Below are positions 29,407 to 37,424 of a stretch of DNA of 64,000 nucleotides, piece after piece (the stretch's first letter is position 1; each line of letters begins with the position of its first letter). Source of the DNA: Pantoea wallisii (lineage in GTDB: Bacteria > Pseudomonadota > Gammaproteobacteria > Enterobacterales > Enterobacteriaceae); NCBI RefSeq assembly GCF_002095485.1, contig NZ_MLFS01000013.1, forward strand, positions 1 through 64,000. Direction: 5' to 3'. The position numbers were made by a program, and so were the translations under genes. A model generated the notes under the pieces. The model had not been told where the DNA came from. It saw only the letters and a list, made by a program, of their open reading frames with translations, and made no database searches.

Positions 29407-30273
29407 TTATCCGGCTTTACGCAGTGATGCGCTATGACGGTTTTGCAGCTGCACCAGACGTTCCATGTAGGCAATATCTTTCGGTTCCAGCGTGAAGGCA
29501 TAATCGACCCAGTCCTCCGTGATATCCATCAGCTCTGCCCGCGACAGCTGCAGCACGCGCTGACGCGCCTTCAGCATGGCACGAACGCCATTGAGTTTCG
29601 GCCGCAGCGTATCGATAAAGGTACGCGTTGTGCGATAGCTGTCGCCCGGCTGGAACACCTTATCCACCAGGCCACGGGTCTCATACCACTCAGCGCTGTG
29701 CGACTCCCCTTCGCAGATCAGCTCTTCCGCCAGCTTCATGCCAGAGCGGCGCGCCACTAACGAATAGCCGCCCATGCCGGGGAACAGGTTAAACGCGATC
29801 TCCGGGAAGCCCATGCGCGCGCTGTTTTGCGCCAGAATGAAGTGGTGCGCCAGCGCCGCTTCGAAGCCGCCGCCCAGCGCACTGCCCTCAATCATCGCCA
29901 GCGTCACTGCACCGGTATCAAAACCGCGCGCCGCCGAGTGAATGCAGTCCACGCAGGCACGGGCATAGGCACGTAGCGCTTCGCGCCGGTTATTACGGAT
30001 GCACTCAACAAAGAAGCGTAAATCGCCCCCGGCATTGAACATCTGTGGCACTAACGACCCGGTAACCCAAAAATCAATCGGCAGGCCGGAGCGCTGAGCG
30101 GTATAGCTCAGGTTCATGATCTCCTCAATTAATTCGTGGTTGAAACTCGGGCGGGGTTGCGCACGTAACATCATCCACATGGTGTGGCGCCCTTCCTCAT
30201 AATAGGCGACTAACTGAGTGGTTTGTCCGGCTTCTGTGAACAGTCTGCAAGTTGGTTGGTTAATTACTGTCAT
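29407..30273 (-). CDS. rpfF: DSF-family signal synthase RpfF (crotonase fold)
   Basis: A 288-residue crotonase-superfamily protein matching RpfF, the dual acyl-ACP dehydratase/thioesterase that makes diffusible signal factor (cis-2-unsaturated fatty acids). The two catalytic glutamates are in place: E138 in EGSALGGGFEAA and E158 in GFPEIAFNLFPGMG, offset by three from E141 and E161 of the Xanthomonas enzyme. It is tail-to-tail with pdeR/rpfR. E. coli has no counterpart at this locus. A plain enoyl-CoA hydratase is less likely given the paired glutamates, the FPGMG motif and the neighbour. Confidence 0.92.
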   Translation of the reverse strand: MTVINQPTCRLFTEAGQTTQLVAYYEEGRHTMWMMLRAQPRPSFNHELIEEIMNLSYTAQRSGLPIDFWVTGSLVPQMFNAGGDLRFFVECIRNNRREALRAYARACVDCIHSAARGFDTGAVTLAMIEGSALGGGFEAALAHHFILAQNSARMGFPEIAFNLFPGMGGYSLVARRSGMKLAEELICEGESHSAEWYETRGLVDKVFQPGDSYRTTRTFIDTLRPKLNGVRAMLKARQRVLQLSRAELMDITEDWVDYAFTLEPKDIAYMERLVQLQNRHSASLRKAG

Positions 30274-30379
30274 CGTCTCATCCTCTGGTTATATGATGCG
30301 TTAAACGCCACATCAGCGTAATCCAGAGTGAGTCCAGACCAAATGAGAGTTTGATTTATAAAGTAAAATCCAGAGATAT

Positions 30380-30399
30380 CCCCGACCAGGGGGTCGGGG
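30380..30399 (-). terminator. Hairpin terminator of kdgT
   Basis: An 8-bp GC-rich stem, CCCCGACC/GGTCGGGG with a four-base loop, lies 14 bases beyond the kdgT stop. The minus-strand tail is AT-rich without a long T run. Confidence 0.55.
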
Positions 30400-30413
30400 A
30401 AAGATTAGCGCAC

Positions 30414-31397
30414 TTACTTGATGGCTGCGTGCTGGCCCACCGCCACATGAGAACGCTTAACGCGTTTTGAGTAGACAGCAGTAATAATAGGCACCAGCAC
30501 TGAGGTCACGATCACTGAGGTGGCCACCAGCGCAGTTGCGGCTGGCGCGACCGGTTTAAACTGGGGCAGCATCTCGGCAATCAGCACGGGGGTGGCGACG
30601 GCCGCCCCGGCAGTGCTGGACGCGGCTACGCCGGCGGTACCGTCGCCGCCGCCAATCAACCGATCGGCGATGATCAGCGGGATGCCGGTGATAATGATGA
30701 CGGAGACGCCCAGCAGCACACCGAGCATGCCGGTTTCGGCAATGACCGCCAGGTTGATGGTATTCCCCAGCGCAAACGCGAAGAAGGGAATCAGCGTGTG
30801 CACCGCTTTGCCGAAGAACTCGCGCAGTTCAGGGTCGAGGTTACCCAGAGCGAAGCCGACAATAAACGGCAGCACGGCGCCAACAAACACATGCGGCTCA
30901 AACGATGCAATGCCGGCGGTGCCCAGAATCACCATTGTCATGAGCGGGCCCGACTCCAGTGACATCAGAACAAAGGCGCCCGCCTCCTCTTTTGAACCGT
31001 ACTGTTGCATGATGGAGGCATACAGACCGCCGTTGGTCATGTCCATCGCCGCCACCAGCGCCAGCGTTGATAAGCCGGCGAACATGCCCACCTCGACGCC
31101 ATTCTCCGGCATAACGCGCGAGGCGATGGCGGCAACCACCCAGGCGACAGCAATCTTTGTGATCACCAGCGTGCCCGATTTACGCAGCACGGTACCCGTC
31201 GCGCTGAGCTTGATCGATGCGCCCATGCAGAAGAACCACACCGCCAGAATCGGCACGGTGCCCGTCATCAAACCGTTAGTGAATGAACCAAAATATTTGC
31301 CTGAACCGGGGGCAAAGGTATGACAAAGCGCGCCGAGAAACAGCGGAATCAGCATCATACCGCCAGGAATTTTATCGATAGCACGTTTGATATGCAT
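30414..31397 (-). CDS. kdgT: 2-keto-3-deoxygluconate permease KdgT
   Basis: A 327-residue inner-membrane proton symporter of the KdgT family, the E. coli length, starting [20 protein letters not shown], with about ten membrane segments and a glycine/alanine-rich stretch [20 protein letters not shown]. It imports 2-keto-3-deoxygluconate, a product of pectin and hexuronate breakdown, consistent with a plant-associated host. A KdgR-like operator lies about 110 bases upstream. No other kdg gene is in the window. Confidence 0.95.
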   Translation of the reverse strand: MHIKRAIDKIPGGMMLIPLFLGALCHTFAPGSGKYFGSFTNGLMTGTVPILAVWFFCMGASIKLSATGTVLRKSGTLVITKIAVAWVVAAIASRVMPENGVEVGMFAGLSTLALVAAMDMTNGGLYASIMQQYGSKEEAGAFVLMSLESGPLMTMVILGTAGIASFEPHVFVGAVLPFIVGFALGNLDPELREFFGKAVHTLIPFFAFALGNTINLAVIAETGMLGVLLGVSVIIITGIPLIIADRLIGGGDGTAGVAASSTAGAAVATPVLIAEMLPQFKPVAPAATALVATSVIVTSVLVPIITAVYSKRVKRSHVAVGQHAAIK

Positions 31398-31506
31398 ATG
31401 TGGATCACCTTAACTGAGCCAGAAGGAGGTGCGTGATGTTTTGCCGTCAGGCATGGCAGGCAAGATAACCGCACGGCAGCGCAAAAAAAGTGATCGCACG
31501 AGTATT

Positions 31507-31525
31507 TATGAAACGCTGTTTTATT
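31507..31525. promoter_or_regulatory. KdgR operator-like palindrome upstream of kdgT
   Basis: ATGAAACGCTGTTTTAT (31508-31524) is a near-palindrome close to the KdgR consensus, in which ATRAAA and TTTYAT half-sites are separated by a few bases. Its position upstream of kdgT, a known KdgR target in enterics, supports the assignment. The remaining gap to araD contains no gene. Confidence 0.65.
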
Positions 31526-31594
31526 TTTATTGATCATTCATTTTGATTATTTGATGCGCGTCGCCATACCAGTTGACGATGCCCCAAATAACAA

Positions 31595-31612
31595 GGGCAC
31601 CCGCAGGTGCCC
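31595..31612 (-). terminator. Terminator of araD
   Basis: A 7-bp stem GGGCACC/GGTGCCC with a short loop lies about 19 bases after the araD stop; the minus-strand tail is TTGTTATTTG, moderately T-rich. Confidence 0.65.
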
Positions 31613-31630
31613 TGAATAGTGCCTTTGTCG

Positions 31631-32329
31631 CTACTTTTGGCCATACCAGGCATTTTTGCCATGCTTACGCAGGTAGTGCAGATCCAGCAAGGTTTGCGAA
31701 ATCGGCGGTAACTCTGCGCGCAACTGCTCTGTATGGAGCGCCATATAAGCGACCTCCTCCAGTACCACAGCGCTGTGTACGGCGGCATCGGCATCTTTGC
31801 CCCAGGCAAAAGGACCGTGGGAATTCACCAGCGCGGCGGGTACCGCGTCTGGTGCAATCCCACGCTGAGCCAGCGTTTCAATGATGACCTGCCCGGTGTG
31901 CCACTCATACTCCTGCTCGATCTCTTCCCGCTCCATCGCGCGCGTACAGGGGATGGTGCCGTAAAAGTCGTCGGCGTGCGTGGTACCCCAGGCTGGCAGA
32001 TCGCGCCCCGCCTGCGCCCAGATGGTGGCATGCCGTGAATGGGTGTGGACGATACCGCCCACTTCCGGCCAGGCGAGATAGAGCGCACGATGCGTGGCGG
32101 TATCCGATGAGGGCCGCATTTTTCCCTCTACAATCTTGCCGCTCTCCAGCTCAACCACCACCATGTCGTCACGCTGCATCTGACTGTATTTCACCCCTGA
32201 CGGCTTAATCACCAGCAGCCCCTGTTGGCGGTCTACGGCACTGACATTGCCCCAGGTGAAAGTGACGAGGTTGTAACGCGGTAGGTCAAGATTGGCTTCC
32301 AGCACTTGCTTTTTCAGCGCTTCCAGCAT
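31631..32329 (-). CDS. araD: L-ribulose-5-phosphate 4-epimerase (AraD type)
   Basis: A class II aldolase-fold epimerase, 232 residues, very similar to E. coli AraD. It converts L-ribulose 5-phosphate to D-xylulose 5-phosphate. The zinc ligands D76, H95, H97 and H171 and the catalytic Y229 all stand at AraD positions. No araB or araA is nearby, so it may act on arabinose degradation encoded elsewhere, or be an UlaF/SgbE-type enzyme of L-ascorbate or xylulose breakdown; sequence favours AraD. It is a single-gene unit, oriented like kdgT. Confidence 0.88.
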   Translation of the reverse strand: MLEALKKQVLEANLDLPRYNLVTFTWGNVSAVDRQQGLLVIKPSGVKYSQMQRDDMVVVELESGKIVEGKMRPSSDTATHRALYLAWPEVGGIVHTHSRHATIWAQAGRDLPAWGTTHADDFYGTIPCTRAMEREEIEQEYEWHTGQVIIETLAQRGIAPDAVPAALVNSHGPFAWGKDADAAVHSAVVLEEVAYMALHTEQLRAELPPISQTLLDLHYLRKHGKNAWYGQK

Positions 32330-32631
32330 GATTTTTTCTCCTGCTCACTGTGATAGCTGAATTGTGCGGAGCGCGCGGCAAAAACGTTATGGAGGGAATG
32401 GCTGGATAAGCTGCGGAAAGTGGCTGACAGATTTAAAATGTGGCGCGAATTAAGAGTTTTCTCCCTCCGGTAATATTTTGCAATGCCTAAACTTTATCAG
32501 GGTCCGCGCTGGACCGGAGCACGGGTGCCGACATCGGACCCGGCCCCCATGATGCCTGGCGGAGTGCCGGACATCTCTGCCGGAAAGAGAGCCATTCGCC
32601 ACTGTGGGGAGAGAACTTTGCAGCGCAACAT

Positions 32632-32639
32632 CTATACTT
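32632..32639 (+). promoter_or_regulatory. Sigma-S type -10 element of osmB
   Basis: CTATACTT at 32632-32639 is a full match to the RpoS -10 consensus (CTATACT), 38 bases before the osmB start. It fits the known osmotic and stationary-phase control of osmB in E. coli. The rest of the 348-bp gap from araD (32330-32677) shows no gene. Confidence 0.7.
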
Positions 32640-32677
32640 ATCACGTTGCCTCTGAGTAAACCATCAAGGAGAAGTTT

Positions 32678-32893
32678 ATGACTACAACAATGAAACGAGT
32701 GACCGTTGCCGTTCTGGCGACAACATTAGTGGTCGCGCTGAGCGGCTGTTCAAACTGGTCAAAACGTGACCGCAACACTGCGATTGGTGCCGGTGCCGGT
32801 GCGATTGGGGGGTCCATCCTCACCAATGGTAGCGGATTAGGTACTGTAGGCGGTGCAGCCGTTGGCGGTATCATCGGCCATCAGGTTGACTAA
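32678..32893 (+). CDS. osmB: Osmotically inducible lipoprotein OsmB
   Basis: A 71-residue lipoprotein with a signal peptide ending in the lipobox LSGC and a mature part CSNWSKRDRNTAIGAGAGAIG that is almost the E. coli sequence, rich in glycine zipper repeats (GAGAGAIGG, GGAAVGG). It is an outer-membrane lipoprotein induced by osmotic stress and stationary phase; its precise role is unclear. Ribosome site AAGGAG precedes the ATG. Confidence 0.95.
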   Translation: MTTTMKRVTVAVLATTLVVALSGCSNWSKRDRNTAIGAGAGAIGGSILTNGSGLGTVGGAAVGGIIGHQVD

Positions 32894-32935
32894 TAACAAT
32901 ATTGCTTCAGGCTACGCAGCGCATCTACACTATTC

Positions 32936-32955
32936 CGGGCCACTCAGGTGGCCCG
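32936..32955. terminator. Bidirectional hairpin between osmB and yciH
   Basis: A stem CGGGCCAC/GTGGCCCG with a TCAG loop sits between the convergent genes. T content after the stem is modest on both strands. Confidence 0.6.
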
Positions 32956-32962
32956 CTTCTCA

Positions 32963-33286
32963 TTAACCGCCCGCCAGCTTCACCTTCATGCCTTTGGCTT
33001 CCAGCAGCTGTTTGAGCAGATCCCGGTTATCGCCCTGAATTTCGATTATGCCCTCTTTTACCGCACCGCCACATCCGCATCTCTTTTTCAGCTCGGCAGC
33101 CAGCTTGCTGAGCGCATCGTCATCCAGATCAATGCCGCTGATCAGGCAAACGCCTTTGCCTTTGCGACCGCTGGTCTGACGCTGAATACGTACAATACCA
33201 TCGCCTTTTGGCCGCTGTGGCTTCGCTTCCGTTTGCGCAATGCGCCCGGTTTCGGTCGAATAAACCAGTGGATTGTCCTGAGCCAT
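32963..33286 (-). CDS. yciH: SUI1/eIF1-domain translation factor YciH
   Basis: A 107-residue protein with the SUI1 (eIF1-like) fold. Conserved GRKGKGVCLISGIDL and the Cys-Gly motif KKRCGCGGAVKEGIIEIQGD are visible. E. coli YciH can influence initiator discrimination in vitro and stress translation; its physiological role is not settled. The ATG overlaps the pyrF stop by one base (TAATG), as in E. coli. Confidence 0.95.
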   Translation of the reverse strand: MAQDNPLVYSTETGRIAQTEAKPQRPKGDGIVRIQRQTSGRKGKGVCLISGIDLDDDALSKLAAELKKRCGCGGAVKEGIIEIQGDNRDLLKQLLEAKGMKVKLAGG

Positions 33287-33993
33287 TAGACCTCCTGTAA
33301 ACTGTGCAGAATCTGCTGCAGCGTCGCAGCCGGATCGGCAGATTGCGTAATAGGACGCCCGATCACCATATAGTCCACGCCTGCCTGCTGCGCCTGCTGC
33401 GGCGTCATGATGCGACGTTGATCGCCGGCGTCACTGCCCGCCGGACGAATGCCTGGGGTTACCAGCGCAAAATCCTGACCGATGGTCTGTTTAAAATGCG
33501 CGGCTTCCTGCGCAGAACAGACCACGCCATCAAGGCCGCACTCACGGGTCAGTTTAGCCAGGCGCTCTGCCTGCTGCGCCGGCGACAGCATAATCCCCAG
33601 ACCTTTCAGATCCTCTTCGTCCATGCTGGTCAGAACCGTTACCGCAATCAGCAAGGGAGCATCATCACCGAACGGCATCAGCGCTTCACGCGCGGCACTC
33701 ATCATGCGCGCCCCGCCGCTGGCGTGGACGTTCACCATCCACACACCGAGATCGGCGGCGGCCGCTACCGCATGCGCGGTGGTGTTCGGGATATCGTGAA
33801 ACTTCAGATCGAGGAAGACCTCGAAACCGCGCTGCTGCAGAGTTTTCACCAGCGCAGGTCCAAACAGCGTGAACATCTCTTTACCGACTTTCAGGCGGCA
33901 CTGGCGGGGATCAATACGGTCAACGAACTGCAGTGCGCTATTCAGATCATGATAGTCGAGTGCCACCAGAATCGGTGAAGGGGTTACAGGCAT
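33286..33993 (-). CDS. pyrF: Orotidine 5'-phosphate decarboxylase PyrF
   Basis: The final enzyme of UMP synthesis, 235 residues. The catalytic DxKxxDI motif is seen as [10 protein letters not shown] and the phosphate-binding end as [20 protein letters not shown]-barrel single-domain protein. It lies 204 bases after lapB and is coupled to yciH. In E. coli pyrF has its own promoter; the 33994-34197 gap is large enough for one. Confidence 0.98.
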   Translation of the reverse strand: MPVTPSPILVALDYHDLNSALQFVDRIDPRQCRLKVGKEMFTLFGPALVKTLQQRGFEVFLDLKFHDIPNTTAHAVAAAADLGVWMVNVHASGGARMMSAAREALMPFGDDAPLLIAVTVLTSMDEEDLKGLGIMLSPAQQAERLAKLTRECGLDGVVCSAQEAAHFKQTIGQDFALVTPGIRPAGSDAGDQRRIMTPQQAQQAGVDYMVIGRPITQSADPAATLQQILHSLQEV

Positions 33994-34197
33994 AACGTTT
34001 CCTCAGAGGCTGGCACCCGCAGGCGCGATGGACAAACGGCAAGCATTCTACCCGCGCAATCCGGTCACGACAATCACGCAGCGGCCTTCCGCCGTCTGTA
34101 TGACTGATGGTTGCACAGTGCTGACTGGTCGTTATATTTTAACTAAACAGTATGTTGTAACTACAAAGCGAAATCAGAAAAGAGTAAACGGCGGCCA

Positions 34198-35367
34198 TTA
34201 CTGGCCGTCCAGTCCGCGGATAGGTTTAACTGAAGACCACGCCCGGCAGGAGGGACAGTGCCAGTAGAGCGCGTGGGCGGTAAAGCCGCATTTCTGGCAG
34301 CGGTACCGCGGCTTGGTACGAATCTGCTCGCCAACCATATCACGCAGCACCATCAGGCTCTCTTTAGCGCGTCCGTCTTCCGCCTCATGCAGATGGAAAT
34401 CCATTAGCCGGTGGAACACGCGCATGGTGGGATGCCGCTGGAGCTGACGATTGATATAGAGCTGCGCCGCTTCCGGGCCCTGCTGCTGTTCAAGGATATC
34501 AGAGAGATAGAGTTCGGCGGCGGCACCGGTATTTTCATCCACGCAGCGCTGCAGAAACTGTGCCCAGCTCTCCGGCTCCGCCAGGCGCTGATAGCAGGTT
34601 TCAAGCATCGGCAGTGTCTCACTCACCAGCTCTTTATCCTGCTCCAGTACGCGCTGCAGGCGCTGCGCCGCTTTGGCATACTCGCCCTGTTCCATCAGAA
34701 TGCGGCCCATCATAATCGAGACGCGCGCGCTTTGATGATCGGCCGACTCCCCTTTTTTAAGCAGACTCATGGCGCGATCCAGATCGTCACTGCTCAGTGC
34801 CTGGAGCGCCAGTTCACAGTAGAAATGTGCAATCTCGCCCTTCTGCTTATCTTTACCCAGTTTCACCAGCCGCTCAGCGACCTCAATGGCTTTATGCCAG
34901 TCGCTGGTGGCCTGATGAATTAACAGCAGCTGCTGCAGGGCGCCGATGCGGAAGTCGGTCTCATCGATCAGCTGGCTGAACATATCTTCTGCGCGATCAT
35001 ATAAACCGGCTGCCATATAGTCGCGTCCCAACTGCTGGATAGCCAGCAGACGCTGTTCATAGCTGAGCGAAGCGCTCTCCATTAAAGACTGGTGAATGCG
35101 AATGGCGCGATCGACCTCTCCACGGGAGCGGAACAGGTTACCCAGCGTCAGGTGGGCTTCAACCGTGCCGCTGTCCTCTTTCAGCATATCGAGGAACAGA
35201 TCGACCGCTTTATCCTGTTGGTTAGAGAGCAGAAAGTTAACCCCCGCCACATATTCACGTGACAGGCGATTTGCCTCCTGTTGCTTATCCTGATGCGCGC
35301 TGCGCCGGCCCATATACCAGCCATACGCCGCCGCGACAGGAAGAAGCAGAAACAGCAATTCAAGCAT
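34198..35367 (-). CDS. lapB: Lipopolysaccharide assembly protein LapB
   Basis: A 389-residue protein (formerly YciM), same length as E. coli: an N-terminal membrane anchor (LELLFLLLPVAAAYGWYMG), a series of TPR repeats (about 70-330) and a C-terminal rubredoxin-like metal site with two CxxC pairs (CQKCGF and CPSCRAW). LapB recruits LpxC to the protease FtsH and so limits lipid A synthesis. Six bases separate it from lapA upstream. Confidence 0.97.
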   Translation of the reverse strand: MLELLFLLLPVAAAYGWYMGRRSAHQDKQQEANRLSREYVAGVNFLLSNQQDKAVDLFLDMLKEDSGTVEAHLTLGNLFRSRGEVDRAIRIHQSLMESASLSYEQRLLAIQQLGRDYMAAGLYDRAEDMFSQLIDETDFRIGALQQLLLIHQATSDWHKAIEVAERLVKLGKDKQKGEIAHFYCELALQALSSDDLDRAMSLLKKGESADHQSARVSIMMGRILMEQGEYAKAAQRLQRVLEQDKELVSETLPMLETCYQRLAEPESWAQFLQRCVDENTGAAAELYLSDILEQQQGPEAAQLYINRQLQRHPTMRVFHRLMDFHLHEAEDGRAKESLMVLRDMVGEQIRTKPRYRCQKCGFTAHALYWHCPSCRAWSSVKPIRGLDGQ

Positions 35368-35373
35368 CGAACA

Positions 35374-35676
35374 TTAATCCCGACGACCTGCAGTCGATGA
35401 GGTTACCGCGGTGGAGGTTTCATTCTGCGCCTGCATCCGCTTCAGTTTACGCTGCGCATGTGCCAGCGAAACGCGGATACGCAGCCAGAACAGACCACAG
35501 ATAGCCCAGCCCAGCAGAAAGCCCGCGCCAAACAGGCTGGCCAGCAGTGTGGAGATGCGGAACTCGCCCTGCGCCAGCAGGTAATTAAAGGTGACGATTT
35601 GGTCATTGTGCGCGCCAAGCGTCACAGAGATGATGAAGATGACCAATACCACGAGAAAAATCAGCAAATATTTCAC
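35374..35676 (-). CDS. lapA: Lipopolysaccharide assembly protein LapA
   Basis: A 100-residue inner-membrane protein (formerly YciS, DUF1049) with two membrane helices (LIFLVVLVIFIISVTLGA and ASLFGAGFLLGWAICGLFWL) and a basic cytoplasmic coil (AHAQRKLKRMQAQNE). It is co-transcribed with and functionally linked to lapB. E. coli LapA has 102 residues. Confidence 0.95.
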   Translation of the reverse strand: MKYLLIFLVVLVIFIISVTLGAHNDQIVTFNYLLAQGEFRISTLLASLFGAGFLLGWAICGLFWLRIRVSLAHAQRKLKRMQAQNETSTAVTSSTAGRRD

Positions 35677-35802
35677 AAGGCGTCCTGTTGTGAGGTTATC
35701 CGGTAGAGTATGCCAAAAAAGCGCGTCCGATGCTGCTACTCAGCACATCAGTTACTGCCCTTTCCGCAAGCGCAATCAATAATATGGGGGCGCAGGTGAA
35801 AA

Positions 35803-36567
35803 TTACAATCCATCATCACGCTGCGCAATCTCCTGCTGCTCCTGCGGCGGCACGCTGAGCGGTCCGCAAAAGCGCTGCGCCAGCCAGGTGGCCAGGGTTA
35901 CCAGCAGCCAGGAAATAAGCGTTGCCATAACCAGATCGCGCGGCCAGTGCATGCCCAGCACCAGACGGCTGCCCATCACCAGCGTGGCCCAGACAAAGAG
36001 CACGCCAATAGTAATGAAGTGACGGCGCGGCCACAGCAGGCCAATAACCAGTAGCGCCCAGCTGGCGGCAAACATAGTATGCCCGGAGGGGAAGGCAAAA
36101 CCGGTTTCAAAGGCCCAGTGATTTTTCAGCCACTGAGGCAGCTGCGTATCGTTAGCCAGCAGCGCGGAGACCATCTCACTGCGCTCCTGGCGTTTGAGCT
36201 GATAGAACTGCGTTTCATCAATGCCGCGATGGTGCTCCAGCCACACGACATATGGGCGCGGCTCCTGTACCTGCTCTTTGATAAAGGATTTGGTGTACTG
36301 GCCGGCGAGAATGGCACCGTTCATGATGATAATCAGCAGAATCGCGGGCTTGAGACGAAAACGCAGGCACCATAGCACCCAGGCGCTGAGAATCACGCTG
36401 GTGAGTATGCCCCACGGGCTGGTGACGGTTTCTGTGATCCAGAAGAGAATGCGCAGCAGCTGTCCACTTTCGCCGGGCTGCCACGCCCAGCCTGACAGCC
36501 ATACGCTCAGTGGCATCAGCAGCAGCAAAATCGTACCGAGCGTGGTGCGTTGAATAATTTTTAACAT
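35803..36567 (-). CDS. pgpB: Phosphatidylglycerophosphatase B PgpB
   Basis: A 254-residue integral membrane PAP2-family phosphatase that dephosphorylates phosphatidylglycerophosphate and undecaprenyl pyrophosphate. The three PAP2 signature motifs are present: KEQVQEPRPY, FPSGHTMFAASW and SRLVLGMHWPRDLVMA, including the catalytic histidines. Six membrane segments are expected. It is a single-gene unit divergent from ribA. Confidence 0.97.
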   Translation of the reverse strand: MLKIIQRTTLGTILLLLMPLSVWLSGWAWQPGESGQLLRILFWITETVTSPWGILTSVILSAWVLWCLRFRLKPAILLIIIMNGAILAGQYTKSFIKEQVQEPRPYVVWLEHHRGIDETQFYQLKRQERSEMVSALLANDTQLPQWLKNHWAFETGFAFPSGHTMFAASWALLVIGLLWPRRHFITIGVLFVWATLVMGSRLVLGMHWPRDLVMATLISWLLVTLATWLAQRFCGPLSVPPQEQQEIAQRDDGL

Positions 36568-36798
36568 CCTTTTCCCTTATACAATCCGCCTGATGTCATG
36601 CGTGACGCATAACTTTAGCTGAAAAAAGAATAACATACCCGTTGCGGCTTGGATAATTGTGCTTTATCACTACAATCACTCTGACTGATTAGCGAGCCTG
36701 GTAAAGGTTGTGGCACAATATTGTCAGTTTTGTCGGGCCAACCGGGCCCGTGCGTTATCATGATGATAGCGCATCCTCTGAAGGTTCTGGAGAGTCAC

Positions 36799-37392
36799 AT
36801 GCAGCTTAAACGGGTAGCAGAAGCCAAACTGCCCACGCCATGGGGAGATTTCCTGATGGTTGGTTTTGAAGAACTGGCAACCGGACACGACCACGTCGCG
36901 CTGGTTTATGGCGACATTAGCGATCACCACCCTGTGCTGGCGCGCGTTCACTCCGAGTGTCTCACCGGCGATGCGCTGTTCAGCCTGCGCTGCGACTGCG
37001 GCTTCCAGCTGGAAGCGGCGCTGACGGCGATTGCTGAAGAGGGTCGCGGCGTGCTGCTGTATCACCGCCAGGAAGGACGCAACATCGGTCTGCTGAATAA
37101 GATCCGTGCCTATGCGTTACAGGATAAAGGGTACGATACGGTTGAAGCGAATCACCAACTGGGGTTTGCTGCTGACGAGCGTGATTTCACGCTGTGCGCG
37201 GATATGTTCAAACTGCTGGGCGTGAACGAAGTGCGCCTGCTGACCAACAATCCACGCAAAGTGGAAATTCTGAGTGAAGCCGGTATCAACATCGTTGAGC
37301 GAGTGCCGCTGATTGTGGGACGCAATCCTAAAAATGCGCACTACCTTGATACTAAAGCGGAAAAAATGGGCCATCTGCTGCCTAAGTCATAA
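36799..37392 (+). CDS. ribA: GTP cyclohydrolase II RibA
   Basis: The first committed enzyme of riboflavin synthesis. I start at the ATG at 36799 ([20 protein letters not shown]), giving 197 residues against 196 in E. coli; the frame is open further upstream to 36721, but that part is not family sequence. The zinc-binding cysteines are in the segment [15 protein letters not shown], and the RQEGRNIG nucleotide-binding motif follows. A strong bidirectional hairpin comes right after the stop. Confidence 0.97.
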   Translation: MQLKRVAEAKLPTPWGDFLMVGFEELATGHDHVALVYGDISDHHPVLARVHSECLTGDALFSLRCDCGFQLEAALTAIAEEGRGVLLYHRQEGRNIGLLNKIRAYALQDKGYDTVEANHQLGFAADERDFTLCADMFKLLGVNEVRLLTNNPRKVEILSEAGINIVERVPLIVGRNPKNAHYLDTKAEKMGHLLPKS

Positions 37393-37397
37393 AAGAG

Positions 37398-37423
37398 AGC
37401 CGGGTTATGACCCGGCTTTTTTA
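37398..37423. terminator. Bidirectional terminator between ribA and acnA
   Basis: A 7-bp stem AGCCGGG/CCCGGCT with a TTATGA loop and a six-T tail on the plus strand; the minus strand has a weaker T/C tail, so it serves ribA best and possibly acnA. Confidence 0.93.
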
Positions 37424-37424
37424 A

